Assembly (NCBI GenBank): GCA_029863625.1
Contig: JAOTUY010000034.1
Coordinates: 1 to 33,468, forward strand
Source of the DNA: Acidimicrobiia bacterium
GTDB lineage: Bacteria > Actinomycetota > Acidimicrobiia > Spongiisociales > UBA4744
Reading direction: 5' to 3'
Length of the DNA stretch: 33,468 nucleotides
Position numbers and translations under genes: made by a program
The notes under the pieces: model-generated
Seen by the model: the letters and a program-made list of their open reading frames with translations, nothing else
Databases searched by the model: none
Told to the model about the DNA's origin: nothing
Shown: one piece after another, positions 22,762 through 30,732 of the stretch
Layout: the number at the start of each line of letters is the position of its first letter
Numbering within the stretch: position 1 is the first letter of the stretch

Positions 22762-25431
22762 ATGACAATGCACGAACCCGCCCCGGTGGCACAGGCTTGG
22801 CACGCTCTCCCGGCGCTGCAGACTGAAGCCGAGCTGGGAACCAATCTCGAGTCCGGTCTCGGATGGGACGAAGCGGCGCGCCGGCTCGGAGAATCAGGAC
22901 CCAACCTCCTCCAGACCCGCGGAGGCCCGTCCCGGCTTCGCCTCTTCCTTGGCCAGTTCGCCGACGCTCTGATCTGGGTGTTGCTCGTGGCCGCCTTCAT
23001 CAGTGGCGTCATTCTGAATGACTGGGTCGATGCCATCGTGATCCTCGCGATCGTATTGATGAATGCCACGATCGGCTACACGCAGGAAAGCCGGGCGGAA
23101 GAGGCGCTCGCGGCACTCAAAGAGATGACGGCTCCCGACGCTCGGGTTGTCCGGAATGGATCGGAGCTAAGGATTCCGTCGGCAGACTTGGTCCCCGGTG
23201 ATGTCATTGTGCTCGAGACCGGCGACCTGGTCCCCGCCGACGGCCGACTTGCGAAGGCGGTTCACCTCAAGGTAGACGAGTCGCTCCTGACCGGTGAGTC
23301 TTTGCCGGTCGAGAAGACCGTCGGCGCTGTGTCCGGGGCGGCTTCGCTCGCCGACCGAACCTCGATGGTTTTTTCCGGGACGGCCGTCGCAGCCGGCCGG
23401 GCCCGGGTGATGGTGACGGCTACCGGACCGGCGACTGCGATGGGTCAGATTGCTGAGCTGTTGAGCGAGGAAGAACCTCCCACGCCGCTCCAGGTGTCAC
23501 TCGATCGGGTCGGCAAGCGGATCGGTCTCCTGGCCTTGGGCATCGCCGCCGTCATTTTTGGGCTGGGCCTCCTGCAGGGTTTCGATGCACCGCTGATGTT
23601 CCTGACGGCCGTGGCCCTGGCGGTGGCGGCCATCCCCGAAGGGTTGCCGGCGGTAGTGACCATAACGCTGGCGCGCGGCGTGCAGCGGATGGCCAGGGAG
23701 CACGCCATCGTTCGGAGGTTGCCGGCAGTCGAATCACTCGGTTCGGCCAGCGTCATCTGCACCGACAAGACGGGCACACTGACCCAGAACAGGATCAGGG
23801 TGAATGATATCGCTTTCACCGACCGTCGCCAGGTCCCATCCGAGACCGACGCAGCCGACGAGCGGGTTCAGCGCTTCGCTCAGATAGCGGCCTTGTGCAA
23901 CGACGGGGAATTGGGACCGGAAGGGCCGCTGGGCGATCCGACTGAAACGGCGTTGCTCCTTGCGCTCTCCGAAGACATGGGGATTGATCCGGGGCCCCTG
24001 AGGGAAGCGCATCCTCGCCTTGACGAGGTCGCATTCGATAGCCGCCGCAAGCGCATGAGTACGTTCCACACCTGGGGAGAGGGGTACTTGCTGGCGACCA
24101 AAGGAGCTCCTGAGGTGGTGCTGGAGCGGGCAACGATGGTCGCGTCCGAGCGCGGCGTTGAACCCATCCGGGAGGAGCGCCGGGCAGCAGCGATGACCAT
24201 CGCCACGGCGATGGCTGCCAGGGGACTCCGAACCCTGGCCCTGGCCTACAGGGAGTTTTCCGCCCGCCCGGCCGATCTCGAAGCTGCCGAGACGGATCTG
24301 GTCATCGTCGCCATTGTGGGAATGAGCGATGTGGTCCGCCCGGAGGCAGGCCCGGCCGTGGCTTTGGCTCACGAGGCCGGTATCCGGGTTGTCATGGTGA
24401 CCGGAGACCATCCCGTGACGGCCGAGGCCATCGGACGGGAGATAGGGATTCTCAGCGAGACCGGCCGGGTCATGTCCGGCGATCGGCTGAGGGAAACCTC
24501 TGAGGATGAGCTGGTCGCGCAGGTGGAAAGCCACGAGGTGTACGCCCGGGTCGATCCGGTCGACAAGGTGAAGATCGTGCACGCCTGGCAAGCCAGGGGA
24601 GAGATTGTTGCGATGACGGGGGACGGAGTCAACGATGCTCCGGCGCTCCGGGCCGCCGATATCGGAGTGGCCATGGGGAGTGGGACCGCCGTGACTCAAG
24701 AAGCATCGGCGATGGTGCTCACCGACGACAATTTCGCCACCATCGTCAGCGCGGTGCGAGAGGGTCGAGCCATCTTTGCCAATCTCAAGAAGGTCGTTTA
24801 CTTCCTGTTGTCATGCAACGCCAGCGAGGTCCTGGTCATGCTGTTCGGCTTCCTGTTATTCGGCGGCCTGGGGGAACCGCTTCTGCCCACCCAGTTACTG
24901 TGGATCAACTTGATCACGGATGGGCTGCCGGCCATCGCCCTGGGACTGGATCCGGCCGTACCGGGGATCATGTCTCTACCCCCGGATCGAGGCAGGGAAA
25001 TGCTGGCGCCCCCCCGTTTGCTCCGAATTCTGGGACAGGGCTCCATTCTGGCGGTGGCCACGCTCGGTGTCGCCTTTTACGGCCACTACCTGAAGGGAGC
25101 CGAGTGGGAGTACGTGCGAACGCTGATGTTCACCACTCTGGTTGCCGTCCAATTACTTCATGCCTTCAATGTCCGGGCCGAGGGGCCGGGAGTGAGGATG
25201 GTGGGTTTTGGGGGAAATCCCACTTTGCTCATCGCGGCCGTAGTGCCGTTCTTCCTACAGGTGGGCGTTGTCTACACCCGGTTGGGCAACGAACTCTTCG
25301 CCACGGTGCCGATCGATCTCATCGAGTGGATCGTCATCGCCGGAATGACCGTCGCCAGTTTCCTGGTGGTGGCCGCCGCCGAACGCTTCATTGAAAAGCG
25401 GCGTAACCCGGCAGCCGTGGCGGTCGTGTAG
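22762..25431 (+). CDS. P2A-type Ca2+-transporting ATPase
   Basis: An 889-residue P-type ATPase with an N-terminal cation-ATPase domain (GLGWDEAARRLGESGPN), the TGES actuator loop, the phosphorylated Asp335 in CTDKTGTLT, the MTGDGVNDAPAL hinge and about ten membrane helices. Ion-site residues match the calcium-pump pattern: Glu293 in PEGLP (M4), Asn686 and Glu689 in NASE (M5), and Asn716, Thr719, Asp720 in NLITDG (M6). There is no CPC motif or metal-binding N-domain, so it is not a copper pump despite the CsoR-type gene next door. It would export Ca2+ from the cytosol. In Mycobacterium tuberculosis the related CtpF belongs to the DosR regulon, and here too a DosR-like system follows. ATG 22762 has a weak SD; ATG 22768 is an alternative. 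Confidence 0.93.
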   Translation: MTMHEPAPVAQAWHALPALQTEAELGTNLESGLGWDEAARRLGESGPNLLQTRGGPSRLRLFLGQFADALIWVLLVAAFISGVILNDWVDAIVILAIVLMNATIGYTQESRAEEALAALKEMTAPDARVVRNGSELRIPSADLVPGDVIVLETGDLVPADGRLAKAVHLKVDESLLTGESLPVEKTVGAVSGAASLADRTSMVFSGTAVAAGRARVMVTATGPATAMGQIAELLSEEEPPTPLQVSLDRVGKRIGLLALGIAAVIFGLGLLQGFDAPLMFLTAVALAVAAIPEGLPAVVTITLARGVQRMAREHAIVRRLPAVESLGSASVICTDKTGTLTQNRIRVNDIAFTDRRQVPSETDAADERVQRFAQIAALCNDGELGPEGPLGDPTETALLLALSEDMGIDPGPLREAHPRLDEVAFDSRRKRMSTFHTWGEGYLLATKGAPEVVLERATMVASERGVEPIREERRAAAMTIATAMAARGLRTLALAYREFSARPADLEAAETDLVIVAIVGMSDVVRPEAGPAVALAHEAGIRVVMVTGDHPVTAEAIGREIGILSETGRVMSGDRLRETSEDELVAQVESHEVYARVDPVDKVKIVHAWQARGEIVAMTGDGVNDAPALRAADIGVAMGSGTAVTQEASAMVLTDDNFATIVSAVREGRAIFANLKKVVYFLLSCNASEVLVMLFGFLLFGGLGEPLLPTQLLWINLITDGLPAIALGLDPAVPGIMSLPPDRGREMLAPPRLLRILGQGSILAVATLGVAFYGHYLKGAEWEYVRTLMFTTLVAVQLLHAFNVRAEGPGVRMVGFGGNPTLLIAAVVPFFLQVGVVYTRLGNELFATVPIDLIEWIVIAGMTVASFLVVAAAERFIEKRRNPAAVAVV

Positions 25432-25450
25432 GGAGTACGCCGATGGGACC

Positions 25451-26566
25451 TCAGGCGGGCAAGATCACCCGGACCGTGGTGCCGAATCCCGCCCGGCTGA
25501 TGATCTCAGTATCACCGTTGGCATCGCGCGCCCGGGCCCGCAGATTGTCGAGACCCATACCTCGCTCGACCGTGTCCGGGTCAAAACCGCGCCCCCGGTC
25601 TGCCACGGTGATGACGAGCCGGTCGGCCCCTCGGTGCACGCTAACGGTCACTCTTCCCACCCCGGAGTGCCGCAGGGCGTTGTTGGTTGCTTCGCGAACG
25701 ACCTGAACCACGTCGCTGACGACCTCGGCGGGGAGGTCGTTGATCTCCCCGGTCACGGCAAGATCAATGCTTGCCTTGTACGGCTCGGCCAGCTGACCGA
25801 CCAGATCCGACAGCTCTCCTTTCAGGCTGCGACGTGTCCACACCGGCGGGCGAAGGTCAAAGATAAACTTGCGGAGCGACGAAATCGCCTCGTCGAGCCG
25901 CTGAACGGACTCAGTCAGGCTGGTCTTGACCGCCGTGTTCTCGACTTTCTGTCCCAACGATTGTAGGGAGAGACCGACGGCGAAGAGATCCTGGATGATC
26001 GCATCGTGGAGGTCGCGGGCGATGCGCTCGCGGTCCTCGACGACCGCAGCGCGGCGCAGTCGGCCGTGCATCCGGGAGGTAGCGATCGCCGAGCCGGCGA
26101 TCGCAGCCAGTGCTTCCGCGAGGGCCTCGTCATCAGCCGTGAACCCTCCGGGTTTTTCGGTGAGATAGAGGTTGCCGAACGTCTCGCCGCCAACCGTAAC
26201 CGGCATGCCGAGGAAGGTCTCCATCGAAGGGTGATGCCGTGGAAATCCGGCAAAATCAGGGTGGTCGCTGATCCGGTCGATTCGTACCGTCTTGCCCATT
26301 TCGCTGATGATGCCTAGCAGTCCACGTCCCTGAGGTGGGGCGCCGATCGCGCCCGGGATTTCCGGGTCGAAACCGGCGTGAACAAATTGGATGAGTGCAC
26401 CGTGTTCTCCCAGCACACCGAGGGCGCCGTAGGCCGCTCCGGTGAGCTCCATCCCGGTGGCAACCGTGGTACGAAGCACCGCAGTCAAGTCGGTTTGGCG
26501 GGTGACCGCCGAAGCCGCCGCCACCAGCTTCGCCAATCGATCGGAAGGGATGATCGGTTGATGCAT
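25451..26566 (-). CDS. GAF-domain sensor histidine kinase (DosS/DevS-like)
   Basis: A 371-residue cytosolic kinase. A single GAF domain spans about 25-165 and contains the DosS-like segment FPRHHPSMETFLGMPV, with Asp/His-rich neighbours that in DosS help hold haem; whether haem binds here is not decidable from sequence. The HisKA_3 helix carries the phospho-acceptor His187 in RIARDLHDAIIQDLF. A small HATPase domain follows (about 275-370; EATNNALRHS, DRGRGFDP, GMGLDNLRARA). Mycobacterial DosS has two GAF domains, so this one is shortened. ATG 26566 has no SD, possibly leaderless. It is divergent from its likely partner regulator across a 235-base region. Confidence 0.92.
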   Translation of the reverse strand: MHQPIIPSDRLAKLVAAASAVTRQTDLTAVLRTTVATGMELTGAAYGALGVLGEHGALIQFVHAGFDPEIPGAIGAPPQGRGLLGIISEMGKTVRIDRISDHPDFAGFPRHHPSMETFLGMPVTVGGETFGNLYLTEKPGGFTADDEALAEALAAIAGSAIATSRMHGRLRRAAVVEDRERIARDLHDAIIQDLFAVGLSLQSLGQKVENTAVKTSLTESVQRLDEAISSLRKFIFDLRPPVWTRRSLKGELSDLVGQLAEPYKASIDLAVTGEINDLPAEVVSDVVQVVREATNNALRHSGVGRVTVSVHRGADRLVITVADRGRGFDPDTVERGMGLDNLRARARDANGDTEIISRAGFGTTVRVILPA

Positions 26567-26773
26567 GGGGCCAGGCTAACCCGGGCCGTGGGGTCCACGT
26601 GCATCGGCCGGTTCCCGGAGCCCGCTGAGCAATGCATGTCGCGCATCTCGTCAACCAGGCGTCACAGCGTTCTCGGTTCCGCCAGTACAGGCGAAAGCTG
26701 CGGCCTTGCGCCCGGCGCGCCTGACCGCCCACCTGCGCAACGGCATTCCTCAGCACACTCTCGCTGCAAGTAG

Positions 26774-26790
26774 CCTGGTGATAGACCAGG
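26774..26790 (+). promoter_or_regulatory. Inverted repeat overlapping the ribosome binding site of the DosR-like gene
   Basis: CCTGGT (26774-26779) and ACCAGG (26785-26790) are perfect complements around a 5-base spacer. The right arm shares its last three bases with AGGAGG (26788-26793), which serves TTG 26802. It may be an operator or an RNA hairpin that limits translation. The rest of the 235-base divergent region (26567-26773) must hold both promoters, but no clear -35/-10 pair stands out. Confidence 0.45.
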
Positions 26791-26801
26791 AGGCAATAGG
26801 T

Positions 26802-27476
26802 TTGCGCTTGTTGATAGTGGATGACCATGAGATTGTCCGACAGGGTCTGAAGGCTCTGCTCGACGCCCAGGAGGACATAGAGGTGGTCGGCGAAGCGGGT
26901 ACCGCCGAGGAGGGTGTTCGTCGGGTCGGATATGACTCGCCCGATGTCGTGGTGATGGACGTTCGGCTACCGGACGCCACTGGTATCGAAGCCTGTCGGG
27001 AGATCCGATCACGATGGCCGAATATCAAGGTTCTCATGTTGACGTCGTTTGCCGACGAAGAGGCCCTGTTCGCCTCGATCGTGGCCGGTGCGTCCGGGTA
27101 CGTCCTGAAACGCATCAAGGGTGATGAATTGGTGGAGAGCGTCCGGCGGGTCGGGCGGGGTGAGTCGCTGCTGGATCCCACCATGACCGAGCGTGTCTTC
27201 CGCAAAATCCGCGGCGAAGAACCGGACGATCCTCTTCTGGCGCGGTTGTCACCGCAAGAGCGCAAGATTCTCGACCTGATCGCAGACGGTCTCACCAACC
27301 GGGAGATCGCCGATGAGATGTTCCTCGCCGAGAAAACGGTCAAGAATTATGTGTCGAATCTGCTCAGCAAACTCGAAATGACGCGGAGAACAGAAGCTGC
27401 CGCTTACGCGGCGCGACTGGCAGCCCGCAAAGAACAGCAATATCCACCCGAACAGTGGGGGGAGCCACCCTTATGA
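26802..27476 (+). CDS. NarL/DosR-family response regulator
   Basis: A 224-residue regulator. The receiver domain (1 to about 120) has the acidic pair in VDDHEIV, the phospho-acceptor Asp53 in VMDVRLPD, and the switch lysine in YVLKRIKGDELV. The LuxR-type HTH (about 150-210) contains LSPQERKILDLIADGLTNREIAD and MFLAEKTVKNYVSNLLSKL, strikingly like mycobacterial DosR/DevR. The TTG 26802 start is fixed by AGGAGG at 26788-26793; the upstream open frame is not conserved. The stop overlaps the next ATG (ATGA), coupling it to the universal stress protein. It should be phosphorylated by the divergent GAF kinase and activate stress or hypoxia genes. Confidence 0.93.
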   Translation: MRLLIVDDHEIVRQGLKALLDAQEDIEVVGEAGTAEEGVRRVGYDSPDVVVMDVRLPDATGIEACREIRSRWPNIKVLMLTSFADEEALFASIVAGASGYVLKRIKGDELVESVRRVGRGESLLDPTMTERVFRKIRGEEPDDPLLARLSPQERKILDLIADGLTNREIADEMFLAEKTVKNYVSNLLSKLEMTRRTEAAAYAARLAARKEQQYPPEQWGEPPL

Positions 27477-27898
27477 CCATAGTTGTTGGTATAGACGAAT
27501 CTGAGTCCAGTTCCCGGGGACTTCGCAGGGCCATTGAGCTGGCCGAATCCCTCCAGTCAGAACTGCATGTCGTCCATGCTGTCCACATCCCCGGCACCCT
27601 CCTGGCCGTTCTGAATCAGGTGCCGGCGGACATAGTTCAGCTCGAAAAAGCGCAAAGAGATTCCGTATGGGCGAATGCCGATCCGATCCTCGAAGAAGCG
27701 TCGACCAAGGTAACGCGAGTTGATCTGACCGGGTATCCGGCGGACGCACTCGTTGAATACGCTGAGGGGGTCGGGGCCGAGCTGATTGTGATCGGCACGC
27801 GCGGCAGGGGTGAGCTGGCCGCTCTCTTTCTGGGCAGCACCAGCCACCGGATACTGCACCTCGCTCACTGCGATGTGCTGGTGGTCAAAGGAGGTTAA
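27473..27898 (+). CDS. Universal stress protein (UspA family)
   Basis: A 141-residue single-domain USP. It opens with the family strand TIVVGIDESESSSRGLRRA and carries the nucleotide-binding motif GTRGRGELAALFLGST (G-x2-G-x9-G-S/T), so it belongs to the ATP-binding type. The last strand is CDVLVVKGG. Such proteins promote survival under energy limitation and hypoxia. ATG 27473 overlaps the response-regulator stop, and the AGGAGG in its own last codons serves the next gene, so the three genes form one tightly coupled operon. Confidence 0.95.
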   Translation: MTIVVGIDESESSSRGLRRAIELAESLQSELHVVHAVHIPGTLLAVLNQVPADIVQLEKAQRDSVWANADPILEEASTKVTRVDLTGYPADALVEYAEGVGAELIVIGTRGRGELAALFLGSTSHRILHLAHCDVLVVKGG

Positions 27899-27900
27899 CG

Positions 27901-28536
27901 ATGCGGGTGCTCGACATCATGAGCATCGATGTTCTGACGGTTTCTCCGGAGGACAGCCTCAAGATGGCCGCCCGTCAGATGGTTGAACGGGGGGTGAGCG
28001 GGCTTCCGGTAGTCAATGCCGAAGGCGCGCTGGTTGGGATTATCACGGAAGCCGATTTCCTCGAGAGGGAAGCAGACCGCAGCCGTCGGAGGTTGCTCGA
28101 TGCGCTCATGCACAAACCGGACGCAGTTGTGGAAGCGGAGACGGTGGGTGAGGTGATGAGCACCCACCCGGTCGTGATCTACCCGGAAGCGAGCGTCACC
28201 GAAGCCGCTCGGATCATGTCCCACCACCATGTCAAGCGACTCCCGGTCGTGAATAACGAAGGGGTGCTGCAGGGAATCATCAGCCGCGGGGACGTGGTAA
28301 CCGTCTTCACCCGGCCCGACGATGTTATCGAGGATGAAATCCGTGAGGACATCATCGACCGGGTCCTGTTGCTGAAAGGTGATTCTCTCGACGTGAAAGT
28401 GAGCGACGGGGTCGTCCTGCTGAGGGGTCTTTTGCCGACTCGGACCGACAAGCGTTTACTCGAGGAGATGGTACGTCGCATCGATGGCGTTGTGAGGATG
28501 GAGAGCGACGTTGCGTTTGAAGTTGACGACACCTAG
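27901..28536 (+). CDS. CBS-pair protein with C-terminal BON domain
   Basis: A 211-residue soluble protein. Two CBS motifs (about 1-60, IMSIDVLTVSPEDSL to GLPVVNAEGALVGIITEAD; and 84-137, VMSTHPVVIYPEASV to RLPVVNNEGVLQGIISRGD) form an adenosine-nucleotide-binding pair. A BON domain occupies about 145-208 (VKVSDGVVLLRGLLPTRTDKRLLEEMV). There is no signal peptide, so the BON domain is cytosolic here. ATG 27901 is placed 6 bases after GGAGG embedded in the USP stop region. Mycobacterial Hrp1, a CBS protein of the DosR regulon, is a functional relative. It probably senses energy charge; the target is unknown. Confidence 0.93.
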   Translation: MRVLDIMSIDVLTVSPEDSLKMAARQMVERGVSGLPVVNAEGALVGIITEADFLEREADRSRRRLLDALMHKPDAVVEAETVGEVMSTHPVVIYPEASVTEAARIMSHHHVKRLPVVNNEGVLQGIISRGDVVTVFTRPDDVIEDEIREDIIDRVLLLKGDSLDVKVSDGVVLLRGLLPTRTDKRLLEEMVRRIDGVVRMESDVAFEVDDT

Positions 28537-29371
28537 GAGACCGCCGGCTCCCACCATTACCCGTCTGGATTGGCCCGGGTCGGCGTCCGGCCACGTTTTT
28601 CTGGCCCACGCCACCGGGTTCTGCAAGGAGGTCTGGGATCCCGTCGCCGCCGGGCTGCGGACCGCGGCCTGGGATGGTTCGATTACGGCGTGGGATGCTC
28701 CCGGCCATGGTGGCTCCCCACCAGCGTCGACCCCGTTCGACTGGTGGGACACAGCCCGCGCCGCTCTGGAAGTAATCCATAGCTCCGGGTCAACGGGGCC
28801 GAGGTTCGGAGTGGGTCACTCGATGGGTGGGGCAACGCTGGTAATGGCCGAACTGCTCGATCCCGGGATTTTGCACGGCCTCATCCTCATCGAGCCGATC
28901 ACTTTTCCGCCTCCCTTCCAGCGTATCGAGACGAACCCGCTCGCCGTCGGGGCCATGCGGCGAAGGGCCTCGTTCGCTTCTCCCGAGGAAGCGTTGGAGA
29001 ACTTCTCATCAAAAGCTGCGTTCGGGTCATGGGATGTTCGTGCCCTCCGAGCGTATGTTGATGGCGGCCTGGTCGAACGCCAGGGCCGCTTCTGGCTCGC
29101 ATGTGATCCGGACCTCGAGGCTGATGTCTACCGGTCCGGTACTGCACACGGAGCGTATGAGCGGCTGTCCGAAGTCGAGTGCCCGGTCCTGGTCATCGCC
29201 GGCGAACTGTCCGACACGTTTCCCCAGGCCTTCGCCACACATCTCGCCGGTGAGTTCCCGGACGGCCGCTATTTTGTCGTCGGCGGGGCGGGCCATTTCC
29301 TGCCGATGGAACGACCCGATCTGATTGCAGGCCGAATCGCCGAAGAGCTGGAACGTCTCGCCGCCGATTGA
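28511..29371 (+). CDS. Alpha/beta hydrolase
   Basis: A 286-residue alpha/beta hydrolase. The oxyanion-side motif is HATGFCKEVW, the nucleophile elbow GHSMGG puts Ser104 in place, a candidate acid lies in the GELSD turn, and the catalytic histidine is in GGAGHFLPMERPD. The start is uncertain: TTG 28511 overlaps the CBS-BON gene by 26 bases with GGAGAG upstream; TTG 28517 and TTG 28523 are also in frame. The enzyme is of general esterase or epoxide-hydrolase-like type and the substrate is unknown. Its neighbours are stress genes upstream and menF immediately downstream (overlapping stop/start), which makes a role in menaquinone metabolism possible but unproven, as a better MenH candidate exists at 32448. 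Confidence 0.85.
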   Translation: MRLKLTTPRRPPAPTITRLDWPGSASGHVFLAHATGFCKEVWDPVAAGLRTAAWDGSITAWDAPGHGGSPPASTPFDWWDTARAALEVIHSSGSTGPRFGVGHSMGGATLVMAELLDPGILHGLILIEPITFPPPFQRIETNPLAVGAMRRRASFASPEEALENFSSKAAFGSWDVRALRAYVDGGLVERQGRFWLACDPDLEADVYRSGTAHGAYERLSEVECPVLVIAGELSDTFPQAFATHLAGEFPDGRYFVVGGAGHFLPMERPDLIAGRIAEELERLAAD

Positions 29372-30726
29372 GCGACCCGATCAACCTAGAATGCCGGGCT
29401 GTGCTCATTTTGTCTTCAGCGCTCGAACAACTCGCGGACCAACTCTCCGGCGACCTGCGCCAATTCCGGTCTGCCTCGGTCGCCGTCGACGTAGACCCAC
29501 TCGATCTGGTCAGAGCTGGATCGGCCCTGTTTTCGACTGCCGCGTATTTCGGAAAGCCGGGTGAATCCGAGATAGGTGGACTGGGCGCCGCCTGGCGGAC
29601 GGTCGCACCTTTTGGCCACGATCGGTTCCAAGCGCTGGCGGCTTCCCTCGAATGGATGGAAGCCGTCAGCCCGCAGCTTCGGGCCCTGGTCGGGTTCTCG
29701 TTTGATGCGGACGGACCTCACCGGTCCGAATGGGATGGTTTCACGTCGACCGCGGCCGTCGTGCCAATCGTAACGGTGGTCTCCCAGATGGGTTCGCGCC
29801 GCCTGATGGTGACCTTGCCGCCGGGACGTGGTGCCGGGGAGGTGCTGGCGACCCTGGCCGACCTGAAGGTGCAGCAACCGCCCATCGGCATGCAAGCGGC
29901 CGATCATGCCATCGAATCGCGTCCCGCTCCGGCTGATTGGGTGGCGACGGTAAGGGAATCCGTCGACGCGATTCGGCAGGGAACCATGGACAAAGTGGTC
30001 CTGGCGCGCACGGTGATCGTTCGTGCCGATGTGGCGCCGGCGCCTTTCGATTTGGTGGGAAGACTGCGGTCGGCCTATCCAGGATGTTTTGCTTTTGGCT
30101 GGCAGGAGGCCGACGGGACCTTCGTCGGCGCCTCCCCTGAGCTTCTGATTGAACGCCAGGGTGAGCGAGTGCGTTCGCAGCCGCTGGCCGGGTCTGCTCC
30201 GCGCGGCGAAGGTGAGGAAGAAGACCGGGCGCTCGGGGAGGCGCTGATGGCGAGCGAAAAGGACCGCCGGGAACATTCGGTGGTCGTGGATGACATCGTC
30301 GCCAGACTCGGCCCGATCACGGGGCAGCTCACCGCACCGTCGACACCGGTTCTGCTGAAGATGGCCAATGTCCAGCATCTCGCCTCAGAAGTTGTTGGAG
30401 CCCTCAAGTCTTCCCTATCCGTTGTTGAGGTCGCCGGCGACCTCCATCCGACTCCGGCCGTCGCCGGTGTGCCGCTCTCCGAGGCTCTGGCGTTCATCGG
30501 GAAGGCCGAGAGCATCGATCGAGGCTGGTACTCGGGTGGAATCGGATGGACCGACGGCAGTGGCAATGGGCAGATCGCCGTAGCGCTTCGCTGTGCTCTG
30601 GTCAGGGGTGACACGGCGCGTCTCTATGCCGGGGCAGGAATCGTGGCCGGTTCGCGTCCCGAACGGGAACTGGAAGAGACCAGACTGAAGTTTCGCCCCC
30701 TTTTGAACCTGCTGACCGAGGCGTAG
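29368..30726 (+). CDS. menF: Isochorismate synthase
   Basis: Converts chorismate to isochorismate, the first committed step toward menaquinone. The 452-residue product carries chorismate-binding family signatures in its C-terminal half: MDKVVLARTVIV, SPELLIERQGERVRSQPLAGSAPRG, HSVVVDDI, HLASEVVGAL, YSGGIGWTDGSGNGQIAVALR and GAGIVAGSRPERELEET. The N-terminal 170 residues are the usual variable domain. TTG 29368 overlaps the stop of the hydrolase gene (TTGA), but no SD is present; GTG 29401 is an equally good choice and would remove 11 residues. It converges with menD, leaving only 6 bases between stop codons. A salicylate or siderophore synthase is less likely given the adjacent menD and menH. 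Confidence 0.92.
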   Translation: MSDPINLECRAVLILSSALEQLADQLSGDLRQFRSASVAVDVDPLDLVRAGSALFSTAAYFGKPGESEIGGLGAAWRTVAPFGHDRFQALAASLEWMEAVSPQLRALVGFSFDADGPHRSEWDGFTSTAAVVPIVTVVSQMGSRRLMVTLPPGRGAGEVLATLADLKVQQPPIGMQAADHAIESRPAPADWVATVRESVDAIRQGTMDKVVLARTVIVRADVAPAPFDLVGRLRSAYPGCFAFGWQEADGTFVGASPELLIERQGERVRSQPLAGSAPRGEGEEEDRALGEALMASEKDRREHSVVVDDIVARLGPITGQLTAPSTPVLLKMANVQHLASEVVGALKSSLSVVEVAGDLHPTPAVAGVPLSEALAFIGKAESIDRGWYSGGIGWTDGSGNGQIAVALRCALVRGDTARLYAGAGIVAGSRPERELEETRLKFRPLLNLLTEA

Positions 30727-30732
30727 CCCCGG

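Noticed and set aside
22762..25431. Copper-exporting P-type ATPase partner for the CsoR-type repressor
   Set aside because: There is no CPC motif or N-terminal metal-binding domain; the PEGLP, NASE and NLITDG residues are those of calcium pumps.
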